Below, piece by piece: positions 57,813-64,000 of a DNA stretch of 64,000 nucleotides (the first letter of the stretch is position 1; each line of letters begins with the position of its first letter). This stretch comes from Planctomycetaceae bacterium (GTDB taxonomy: Bacteria > Planctomycetota > Phycisphaerae > Phycisphaerales > SM1A02): assembly GCA_027490145.1 (NCBI GenBank), contig JAIXYQ010000014.1:62001-126000 (forward strand). The letters are read 5' to 3'. Below the pieces are notes generated by a model. It was not told the DNA's origin, searched no databases, and saw only the letters and a list, made by a program, of their open reading frames with translations. A program made the position numbers and the translations under genes.

Positions 57813-58046
57813 ATGGACCCGACCAACGGACTTCCTGCCGACATCGTGTGTGACCCGGAGATCCTCGGCGGCGTGCCGATTTTCCGCGGCACCCGTGTCC
57901 CGCTCCAAGCCTTGCTCGATCATGTCGCCGCCGGCGACAGCACCGCCACCTTCCTCGATGACTTCCCCAGCATCGATGCTGCCGTGGTCGCGCGGGTCCT
58001 CGCCCAGTGGCGTCCGCCCGGCGGATCGCATGCGTCTGCTGCTTGA
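57813..58046 (+). CDS. DUF433-type antitoxin
   Basis: The 77-residue protein matches the DUF433 pattern: DPEILGGVPIFRGTRVPLQALLDH (about 15-38), then FLDDFPSIDAAVVARVLA, a short helix-turn-helix-like fold. DUF433 proteins are the antitoxin partners of PIN-like DUF5615 toxins. The 3' end overlaps the downstream gene by 17 bases, which is usual for toxin-antitoxin pairs. It probably binds the toxin and its own promoter. Confidence 0.82.
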   Translation: MDPTNGLPADIVCDPEILGGVPIFRGTRVPLQALLDHVAAGDSTATFLDDFPSIDAAVVARVLAQWRPPGGSHASAA

Positions 58047-58362
58047 TGAGTGCATGCCGATCCGGCTGATGTTGGACTTCGAACAGGCTCTGGGGGCGCC
58101 TGTTGATCACGTCGTCCGTCTCGGCTGGTCGGGCTGCACGGACACCTCCCTCATTGATCGCATGACTCGGTGTGGGCATACATCGCTCATCACCACCGAC
58201 CGCAGCATGCTGCACCAGCAGCCCCGGCAGCGGTTGCGCGTCTCGATCCTCATCCTCTCATCGCGCTCCAACCGCACCGAGGACCTTCGTCCACTGGTCA
58301 TGGCCACGGTGCGCGTCGCCCGGCTGGCTCGCCCAGGCGCACTGATCCTTGTCGGACCGTGA
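58030..58362 (+). CDS. DUF5615-type PIN-like toxin
   Basis: The 110-residue protein begins MRLLLDECMPIRLMLD, with the acidic LLLDE motif, and continues GHTSLITTDRSML with the second Asp (the usual form is a TxDxDF-like motif). This matches DUF5615/Mut7-C-type PIN-like ribonuclease toxins. The family target is RNA; nothing more specific can be read. The start lies inside the antitoxin gene. The segment GWSGCTDTSLIDRMTRCG is more diverged than usual, so activity is not certain. Confidence 0.75.
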   Translation: MRLLLDECMPIRLMLDFEQALGAPVDHVVRLGWSGCTDTSLIDRMTRCGHTSLITTDRSMLHQQPRQRLRVSILILSSRSNRTEDLRPLVMATVRVARLARPGALILVGP

Positions 58363-58617
58363 CGCGTGGATCCGGAGCGCGCGTGCGCGCTCCGCGCTCG
58401 TCCTCCCGCTCCCTCGGGCCCTGGCTGCGCGGACGCGCTCGCTCCACTAGGTTTCGCTCGCGCTCACGTCCGTCGCTCGGCGGAGCTGGCACCCGCCTCC
58501 GAATGCGCTGTTCGTGCCGCCATCGCGACTCCCAAAGCCGCGCAGCACAGGGCCACTCGGTCGCTGCGGACGGCGCGGCGCAGCGTAGTGGCCGCGTGGC
58601 AACATCGTGCCTGCCAG
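58363..58617. other. Non-coding GC-rich stretch after the toxin gene
   Basis: About 255 bases with no credible gene on either strand. It is rich in GCTCGC/CGCTCG words, which makes reading frames look open by composition. It leads into the long inverted repeat. Confidence 0.5.
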
Positions 58618-58797
58618 GCGGCCGTCGCGGAAAAGGGGCGCGGCATGCCTCGCAGAGCGAGTTCCGCAGCCTGCGAGGAAAGCTGGCGCGCAGCGGCGTT
58701 CAGTGACCACGGGGTGACAGACGCGCCAGTTTCTGAGCAGGCGAGGACTGTCTGAGCGAACGAGGCATGCCGGCGCCCCAAAGGGAGCGACGGCCGC
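58618..58797. repeat. Long imperfect inverted repeat, possible mobile repeat or structured RNA
   Basis: Left arm 58618-58652 and right arm 58761-58797 pair with small bulges. The core arms are CGGCATGCCTCG and CGAGGCATGCCG, flanked outward by GGGGCGC/GCGCCCC and GCGGCCGTCGC/GCGACGGCCGC. Inside lies a nested pair (CTGGCGCG … CGCGCCAG, flanked by GAAA/TTTC). The whole could fold as one 180-base stem. It sits between the toxin gene and the atp terminator. Confidence 0.6.
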
Positions 58798-58834
58798 ACG
58801 AGCGCCGGCGCCCCTACCAGGCGCACAACGAAAA

Positions 58835-58855
58835 CCGCCGCGCAGGGCGCGGCGG
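58835..58855 (-). terminator. Rho-independent terminator after atpA
   Basis: On the minus strand, CCGCCGCGC-CCT-GCGCGGCGG followed by TTTTCGTT, about 80 bases after the atpA stop. This is the best intrinsic terminator in the window, and it ends the atp operon at atpA. Confidence 0.8.
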
Positions 58856-58933
58856 CTTCGGGTCAAGCAATGGTCCCTGAGGCGCGTGGAGGCCGGCGAG
58901 CCGGCGCCCGACGCGGACCGACGGGCAGCACGA

Positions 58934-60490
58934 TCAGGCGCGCCAGCCGGTCTTGAACTGCTTCATGGCGGCGACGAATTCGTCCTCCATGCCCTTGAAC
59001 GACTTCTTCTCGGCGAGCTTGGCGCGCAGCGCGCTGCCGCCGCCCTGGAACCACGCCAGGAGATCGGCCTCGAACTGACGCACCTTGGCGACCGGGACAT
59101 CGTCCATGATGCCCTTGCTCGCGGCGAAGAGGCCCAAGCACTGGTCGATCACGTCGAACGGGGTGTACTGGCCCTGCTTCAGCAGTTCCACCATGCGCGC
59201 GCCGCGGTCGAGCTGGCGCTGGCTGGCGGCGTCGAGTTCGGTGCCGAGCTGCGCGAACGCCTCGAGCTCGCGGTAGGCCGCCAGGTCAAGACGCAGCGAG
59301 CCGGCGACTTCCTTCATCGCCTTGATCTGGGCGTTGCCACCCACGCGGCTCACCGAGATGCCCACGTTGATGGCGGGGCGCACGCCGGCGGCGAACAGTT
59401 CGGGCTGCAGGTAGATCTGGCCGTCGGTGATCGAGATGACGTTCGTCGGGATGTACGCCGACACGTCACCTTCCTGCGTCTCGATGATCGGCAGCGCGGT
59501 CAGCGAGCCGCCGCCGTTCTCGGCGCTGAGCTTGGTGGCGCGCTCGAGCAGGCGGCTGTGCAGGTAGAAGACGTCGCCGGGGTACGCCTCGCGGCCCGGC
59601 GGACGGCGAAGCAGCAGCGACAGTTCGCGGTACGCCACGGCCTGCTTCGAGAGGTCGTCGTACACGCAGAGCACGTGCTTGGGGCCGGTGTAGCCGGCAT
59701 CCTTGCCCTTCCACATGAAGTACTCGCCCATCGCGCAGCCGGCATAGGGAGCGATGTACTGCATCGGGGCGCTGGCGCTGGCGCCTGCGGCGACGATGAT
59801 GGTGTAGTCGAGGGCGCCGTTCTTCTTCAGGGTCTCGACGACGCCGGCGATGGTCGATTCCTTCTGCCCGACCGCGACGTAGATGCACACCACCGCATCC
59901 GGGGTACCCCAGTACTGCTTCTGGTTGATGATGCAGTCGAGGCAGACCGCGGTCTTGCCGGTCTTGCGGTCGCCGATGACGAGCTCGCGCTGGCCACGGC
60001 CCACGGGGATCATGCTGTCGACGGCCTTGATGCCGAACTGCAGCGGCTCCTTCACGGGCTGGCGCTTGCTGATGCCGGGGGCGACGATGTCGACCTTGCC
60101 GGTCTGAGCGGTCTTGATGGGCGCGCCGCCGTCGATCGCTTTGCCGAGCGGATCGACCACGCGACCCAGCAGCTCGGGGCCGACGGGCACTTCGAGCAGG
60201 CGACCGGTCGCCTTGACGGTGTCGCCTTCACGCACGAGGGTCGGGTCACCGAAGAGCGCGGCGCCGACCACGCCCGACTCGAGGTTCATGACCTGGCCGG
60301 TGATCGTCTTGCCGCCGACGCACTGGAACTCGAGGAGTTCGCCGGCCATCGCGCTGGACAGGCCGTAGATGCGGGCGATGCCGTCGCCGACCTCGACGAC
60401 CTGGCCGACCTCGCTGACCTCGAGCTGGCTGCTGAAGGACTCGATCTGCTGCTTGATGACCGAAGTGAGTTCGTCAGTCTTGATCTTCAC
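58934..60490 (-). CDS. atpA: F-type ATP synthase subunit alpha
   Basis: The 518-residue non-catalytic nucleotide-binding subunit has the P-loop [12 protein letters not shown] (about 170-181), the N-terminal [18 protein letters not shown], the domain [22 protein letters not shown] and the family signature [14 protein letters not shown] (about 375). The C-terminal helical domain is complete. It is the last gene of the operon here; an intrinsic terminator follows. Genes for gamma, beta and epsilon are not in the window, so they must be encoded elsewhere. Confidence 0.97.
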   Translation of the reverse strand: MKIKTDELTSVIKQQIESFSSQLEVSEVGQVVEVGDGIARIYGLSSAMAGELLEFQCVGGKTITGQVMNLESGVVGAALFGDPTLVREGDTVKATGRLLEVPVGPELLGRVVDPLGKAIDGGAPIKTAQTGKVDIVAPGISKRQPVKEPLQFGIKAVDSMIPVGRGQRELVIGDRKTGKTAVCLDCIINQKQYWGTPDAVVCIYVAVGQKESTIAGVVETLKKNGALDYTIIVAAGASASAPMQYIAPYAGCAMGEYFMWKGKDAGYTGPKHVLCVYDDLSKQAVAYRELSLLLRRPPGREAYPGDVFYLHSRLLERATKLSAENGGGSLTALPIIETQEGDVSAYIPTNVISITDGQIYLQPELFAAGVRPAINVGISVSRVGGNAQIKAMKEVAGSLRLDLAAYRELEAFAQLGTELDAASQRQLDRGARMVELLKQGQYTPFDVIDQCLGLFAASKGIMDDVPVAKVRQFEADLLAWFQGGGSALRAKLAEKKSFKGMEDEFVAAMKQFKTGWRA

Positions 60491-60550
60491 GGTTGGACCT
60501 CTGCTTTCGGGGTGCTGCGTGCCCTGCTCGGGCGGTGGGTTCGTTCGGGT

Positions 60551-61150
60551 TCAGGAGAGGAAGCGGCCGATGTCGGCACGCACCTTGGCGCCGGCGTCCT
60601 CGATGAGCGAGCGCCGCATGCGGCGCAGCTTCGCGGCCACCGAGCCATCGATCAGTTGGTCGCCGATGCGCAGCTTCATGCCGCCGACCATCGACGCATC
60701 CTTGTACGGGTGGAGGATGGGCTCACGACCCAGCCGCGACTTCAGCGTGGCGGCGAGGTTCGCGCGCGCGCCCTCGTCGAGCTGCCCATCGACCGTGAAG
60801 ACATCGACCTCGACCTTGCCGAAACGCTCGTTGAGCAGCTTGGCATAGGCATCCGAGATCGGCTCGAGCTCACCAAGTCGGCCCTTGCGGTTCGCCACGA
60901 GCAGGAAGCGCAGCATCAGGTCGCTGACGCGGCCCTTGAGCATGGACTGCAGGGCGGACTCGCGCGCAGCCGTGTCGATCGCGGGCGAACGCAGGAATTC
61001 AGCGAAGCGGCGGTCGCCGCGGACGATCTCGACGAGATCGACCAACTCATCGCCGGCGTCTTGCGCAGCGGCGTCACCGCCCTGCTTCGAGGCCAGCTCG
61101 AAGAGGCTCTCGGCGTAGACGCGGCCGACGCTGTTGGTTGCCGTGGACAT
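60551..61150 (-). CDS. atpH: F-type ATP synthase subunit delta
   Basis: The 199-residue stator subunit has the delta/OSCP pattern: VGRVYAESLFELASKQ near the N-terminus, FLRSPAIDTAARESALQSML, DLMLRFLLVANRKGRLGELEPI, and the C-terminal signature VGGMKLRIGDQLIDGSVAAKL. It links the peripheral stalk to alpha subunits. ATG 61150 is chosen by homology of the N-terminus. It lies between atpF and atpA, the normal order. Confidence 0.93.
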   Translation of the reverse strand: MSTATNSVGRVYAESLFELASKQGGDAAAQDAGDELVDLVEIVRGDRRFAEFLRSPAIDTAARESALQSMLKGRVSDLMLRFLLVANRKGRLGELEPISDAYAKLLNERFGKVEVDVFTVDGQLDEGARANLAATLKSRLGREPILHPYKDASMVGGMKLRIGDQLIDGSVAAKLRRMRRSLIEDAGAKVRADIGRFLS

Positions 61151-61175
61151 GGTCTGCCTCGGGGGGTTCTGGCCG

Positions 61176-61697
61176 TTAGCGGCCGGTGCTGGCGAATTCC
61201 TTGATCGACTGCTCGACGAGGGCCTTCTGGTCCTTGGCGTCGATGGCACGTCCGAGGATCTTGCTCGCCACGCTCACGGCGAGCTCGGCGGCGTGGGCCT
61301 CGAGTTCGGCCACCGCCTGGCGGCGCGCGGCGTCCATCTCGGCGTTGGCGCGCTTCTTCAGCTCGGCCAGTTCCGCCTCGCTGCGGGCTCGGAGGTCATC
61401 GGCGGCCTTCTGCGCCTGCGCGCGGGCTTCCTTGATCATCGCGTCGGCATCCTGCTGCGCCTGAACGAGCTTGCGCTCGAACTCTTCCTGTGCCGCCTTC
61501 GCGTTGGCTCGGGCATCCTCGGCAGCCTTGATCTCGCCGAGGATCTTTTCGTTGCGCTCGTCGAGACCCTTGGCGATGGTGGGCCACACGAACAGGGACA
61601 GCACGATCACGGTCACCAGAGCCACCACGACGGCGGTGGCCAGGGGCAGGATCTGCACGCTCATCGGGTTCGAGGCGTCGGCGGCAAACAGGAACAC
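61176..61697 (-). CDS. atpF: F-type ATP synthase subunit b
   Basis: The 173-residue peripheral stalk protein has one N-terminal membrane helix (about 18-38) and a long charged coiled coil (about 45-150: DERNEKILGEIKAAEDARANAK). The start is taken as GTG at 61695-61697 because GAGGT lies five bases before it; an ATG 11 codons in is the alternative. It is located between atpE and atpH as usual. Confidence 0.9.
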   Translation of the reverse strand: MFLFAADASNPMSVQILPLATAVVVALVTVIVLSLFVWPTIAKGLDERNEKILGEIKAAEDARANAKAAQEEFERKLVQAQQDADAMIKEARAQAQKAADDLRARSEAELAELKKRANAEMDAARRQAVAELEAHAAELAVSVASKILGRAIDAKDQKALVEQSIKEFASTGR

Positions 61698-61807
61698 GGT
61701 TGACCTCGCTGGGTTCGGTGCTGATGGGACGTTCGGTCACGGCAGGCACGCGCCGCCGGGACCCGCACGTGGCGGGCCCCGGCAGGCGACGATTCAGCCT
61801 GCGGCGA

Positions 61808-62122
61808 TCAGGTGCCCTTGGGGAACCCGAGCAGGCCGACGACGACGGCGAACAGGGCGACGCCTTCGACGAGCGCCGCGGTGAGGATCGTGTTCACGAA
61901 GATCTTGCCGGCCATCTCGGGCTGGCGGGCGATGCTCTCGACGGCGCTGCCGCCGATGCGGCCGATGCCCATCGCGGCGCCGATCACGGCCAGACCGACA
62001 GCGAGGCCGGCGCCGAGGCCGGAGCCCCAGTTCATGGCGGTTTCGCCGGCGGCGAGGGCGTTGTCCGCGCCGAAGACGGCGAGGGCGGCGAAGGCGAGGA
62101 GAGCAAGGGTCACGTTCTTCAT
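61808..62122 (-). CDS. atpE: F-type ATP synthase subunit c, with signal-like N-terminus
   Basis: The 104-residue proteolipid forms the rotor ring. Residues 30-104 are the standard hairpin: GLGAGLAVGLAVIGAAMGIG, the polar loop ARQPEM, and a second helix with the ion-binding Glu (AALVEGVALF, about 87). Residues 1-24 (MKNVTLALLAFAALAVFGADNALA) are an extra hydrophobic segment like a cleavable signal; most c subunits are 70-85 residues. The Gln found in sodium-type rings is not seen, which favours protons. GGAG lies upstream. Confidence 0.93.
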   Translation of the reverse strand: MKNVTLALLAFAALAVFGADNALAAGETAMNWGSGLGAGLAVGLAVIGAAMGIGRIGGSAVESIARQPEMAGKIFVNTILTAALVEGVALFAVVVGLLGFPKGT

Positions 62123-62228
62123 TTGGGTTGGCTCCAACGGCGCCGTGGGTGGGCGCCTTTCATGCAGGCTGAACTCGGTGTTCCCGGCACCCACTGCCGG
62201 GAAGGGTGAAAAGTGTAACGACGGTGGA

Positions 62229-63239
62229 TCAGTGCGCGGGAGAGGGCACGGCGTGCCCTGAACCCCCGTGGTCATGGCCGCCGTGGCCCTGATCGTGCGC
62301 GTGCTCCTCGTGGCCGTGGTCCTCGTGCGCCATCAGGCTGATGAAGACAGCCGTCAGGAACATGAAGATGAAGGCTTGGAGGAACGCCACGAACAGTTCG
62401 AGGAAGGTGATGAGCACCGCGAAGATGCCCGCCACCAGCGTGATCGACCCGGCTGCCCAGGTCGGGCCGCCGGCCTTCAGCACCCCCGCGCCGAAGCTGA
62501 ACAGCACTGCCATGAGCGTGTGCCCCGCGACCATGTTGGCCAGGAGTCGGATGGCGAGCGCCGCCGGCTTGATGAACATGCCCCCGATCTCGACCACGAA
62601 GATGATGGGGATGACCGCCCACAGGCCGATCGAACCGTGCACCAGGTCATGGCCACCACAGAGGTGCTCGATCGTGCCCTTCACGCCCAAGTCGCGGAAG
62701 GACTGCCACCAGATGGCGCAGAAGCTGATCACCGCCAGGCCCAGCGTGACCGAGAGGCTCGCTGTGGCGGTGCCGCCGAAGAACACGGCGGCCGGCTGGG
62801 TGTGCGCCATGTCATGCGCGGCCTGATCGTGCTGGCCCATCATGACATGCAGCATTTCCTGCAGGTCGGCGAAGGGAACCAGGCCGAACAGGTTGAGCGT
62901 CAGGATGAAGAAGAAGAGCGACAGGAGCAGCGGCAGCCAGGCCTTGGCCAGGCGTTCGCCCATGACCGGCACCAGCATCTGGTCGCGCAGACCAAGCACG
63001 ATGACCTCGATGACCTGGGCGATGCGGCCCTTGGTCACGAAGCGCGCGTTGCCTTCGCTCGACGGGCCGGTCTTGATCCGCCGAGCTGCCATCATGAGCA
63101 CCGTGATGCACACCAGTGCGCCGACCACCAGCGAGATCATGCTCAGCGTGAGCCGAGTGCCTTCGATCGAGAGGGCGCTGTCCCGGTCAAGGACGTGTCC
63201 AAGGGGGTTGTCGCCGGCGGCAAGGAGCAGAGTGGTCAT
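62229..63239 (-). CDS. atpB: F-type ATP synthase subunit a
   Basis: The 336-residue membrane subunit forms the ion half-channels. The conserved Arg is in KPAALAIRLLANMVAGHTLMA (about 227-247), and FFFILTLNLFGLVPF fits the family. The N-terminal region is longer than in E. coli, and the C-terminus is His-rich (EDHGHEEHAHDQGHGGHDHGG, about 308-328, just after a membrane helix). The His tail is unusual and could bind metal. The ATG overlaps the stop of the AtpI-like gene. Confidence 0.94.
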   Translation of the reverse strand: MTTLLLAAGDNPLGHVLDRDSALSIEGTRLTLSMISLVVGALVCITVLMMAARRIKTGPSSEGNARFVTKGRIAQVIEVIVLGLRDQMLVPVMGERLAKAWLPLLLSLFFFILTLNLFGLVPFADLQEMLHVMMGQHDQAAHDMAHTQPAAVFFGGTATASLSVTLGLAVISFCAIWWQSFRDLGVKGTIEHLCGGHDLVHGSIGLWAVIPIIFVVEIGGMFIKPAALAIRLLANMVAGHTLMAVLFSFGAGVLKAGGPTWAAGSITLVAGIFAVLITFLELFVAFLQAFIFMFLTAVFISLMAHEDHGHEEHAHDQGHGGHDHGGSGHAVPSPAH

Positions 63240-63745
63240 GGGCGGTCAGTGGGTTCGGACACCTTGGAGCGACCCACGCCAGGCTGGCTGAGGACGGGCC
63301 CGAGGACCTTGGCGACCGCGATGGTCTCGCTGACCAGCAGCGCCAGGTACGTGAGCCCCGTAGCCAGCACGAACGCCTTGGGCTCTCCGAGGGAGCGGAA
63401 ATATAGCAATGCAGCAAGGCCCGCCGTGGCGGCCATGCGAAGCCCCGCGGCCCCCATCCAGAAGCTGGCCCAGATGCTCGCCGCGCGTTGCGATGGGGGC
63501 CAGAGCATGAGCAGCCCCAGCAGGTTGCCGACCAGCGCAACGACCACCCCGAGGATGCATCCAAGCCAAGTCCCCGCAGGCGTTTGCATCAATTCACTGG
63601 TTTGGGACAGCCAGCCAAGGCCACCCGCGACCGCGGCACAGGCCACACCGGTTCCAAGCGTCGTCAGCAGCATGGCGCGGCCGGGCAGGCTGAAGATGAC
63701 TTCACCCTGTGCATCGCGCGGCAGGTCCTTCGGGGCCTCAGTCAC
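63236..63745 (-). CDS. AtpI-like four-helix membrane protein of the atp operon
   Basis: The protein has about four hydrophobic helices (for example LLTTLGTGVACAAVAGGLGWL, GCILGVVVALVGNLLGLLML, GLRMAATAGLAALLYF, GLTYLALLVSETIAVA) and sits where atpI usually does, before atpB. Sequence similarity to AtpI is too weak to see by eye, so the name rests on topology and place. I prefer the GTG at 63743-63745, which overlaps the upstream stop; the ATG at 63808 is possible but overlaps the upstream gene by 71 bases. Confidence 0.65.
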   Translation of the reverse strand: MTEAPKDLPRDAQGEVIFSLPGRAMLLTTLGTGVACAAVAGGLGWLSQTSELMQTPAGTWLGCILGVVVALVGNLLGLLMLWPPSQRAASIWASFWMGAAGLRMAATAGLAALLYFRSLGEPKAFVLATGLTYLALLVSETIAVAKVLGPVLSQPGVGRSKVSEPTDRP

Positions 63746-63992
63746 CGGGGCCACCTGCGCCGGACTTCGGACGCTCCACGCGCTTTCCACGTTGCTCAAG
63801 GTAGGCATTCATGCTGAGGCCGCCGCGTACGAGGCTGTAGATCGACACCACGATGCCCAAACCTGCACCGATCGCCAGCCAGAGCGGCTCGGTCCCGGCA
63901 AAGTGATCCACGACCCAGCCGATGCCCGCGCCGGCGAGCACCTCGGTCACCATCTGCCAGGCCAGCCCCATCATGCGGAAACCGATCCGCAT
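63738..63992 (-). CDS. AtpZ/AtpI-type F-ATPase assembly protein, possibly 5'-truncated
   Basis: The visible 84 residues hold two membrane helices (about 8-28 and 36-56) with VTEVLAGAGIGWVVDHFAGTEPLWLAIGAGLG, the pattern of AtpZ-like proteins (GxGxGWxxD…). These proteins help assemble the ATP synthase membrane sector. The ATG at 63992 is only 8 bases from the window end and the frame is open beyond, so the true start may lie outside. It is the first atp gene in view. Confidence 0.72.
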   Translation of the reverse strand: MRIGFRMMGLAWQMVTEVLAGAGIGWVVDHFAGTEPLWLAIGAGLGIVVSIYSLVRGGLSMNAYLEQRGKRVERPKSGAGGPGD

Positions 63993-64000
63993 TTCCTCGC

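Noticed and set aside
58447..58866. Minus-strand frames (RRPQ/SAERR-type peptides) in the gap before atpA
   Set aside because: They span the inverted repeat and GC-rich words and show no domain; more likely non-coding.

Overview
The window is GC-rich (about two thirds G+C by eye) and densely packed on both strands. It looks like chromosome from a Planctomycetota bacterium, most likely Phycisphaerae-like. The best pointers are three secreted proteins ending in paired DLNGDG…DLGxLLGxWG dockerin-like repeats, an acyl carrier protein with an internal insertion, duplicated groEL genes around one groES, and many lipoproteins and outer-membrane proteins. I see no rRNA, tRNA, CRISPR array, prophage or insertion sequence.

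Layout, left to right. (1) 1-5452, minus strand: a mannoside-use cluster (GH38 alpha-mannosidase, sodium:solute symporter, and the N-terminus of a GH2 beta-mannosidase cut by the window edge). (2) 5603-6511: a DUF481-type outer-membrane protein. (3) 6616-13348, plus strand: an overlapping operon for an ABC-type tripartite exporter, with a Cys-rich protein at its head and a His/Cys-rich lipoprotein at its tail. (4) 13437-18847: xylulokinase, a small membrane protein, a convergent PGRP-type amidase lipoprotein, and gyrB. (5) 18940-24513: two large secreted proteins with dockerin-like tails, one of them a metzincin. (6) 24536-27118: queC-moxR, divergent from a zinc-ribbon membrane protein. (7) 27316-33274: chaperone block groEL1-groES-groEL2, dnaJ-grpE-fmdB, with a sigma-54-type promoter before groEL1. 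(8) 33318-40054: ribonuclease R, an 18-residue-repeat protein, a dienelactone hydrolase, an FG-GAP protein whose frame runs antisense through dus, and a small lipoprotein. (9) 40059-47192, minus strand: a di-heme beta-propeller protein and an envelope cluster (CsgG/PEGA, COG3014-like, YcfL-like, LpoB). (10) 47290-54994, minus strand: thyX, a peptide-type ABC ATPase, HtrA, panB, a degenerate metallo-beta-lactamase-fold protein, coaD, and a FabZ/ACP/FabZ trio. (11) 55066-58362: ftsK and a DUF433/DUF5615 toxin-antitoxin pair. (12) 58618-63992: a long inverted repeat, a terminator, and a partial F-ATPase operon (AtpZ-like, AtpI-like, B, E, F, H, A) that stops after atpA without atpG, atpD or atpC.

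The most unusual signal cuts across the window. At least thirteen genes have a TAnnnT hexamer (commonly TAGACT, TACACT or TAGGCT) exactly 6 or 7 bases before an ATG or GTG, usually with no Shine-Dalgarno sequence. This is the geometry of leaderless transcripts. It also supports GTG starts for the alpha-mannosidase, dus and coaD. Genes without it (tolC-like, groES, groEL2, dnaJ, acp, atpF, the 21892 gene) have recognisable GGAG/AAGGA sites, so two initiation modes seem to coexist.

All functional calls rest on motifs and gene order read by eye; no database search was run.
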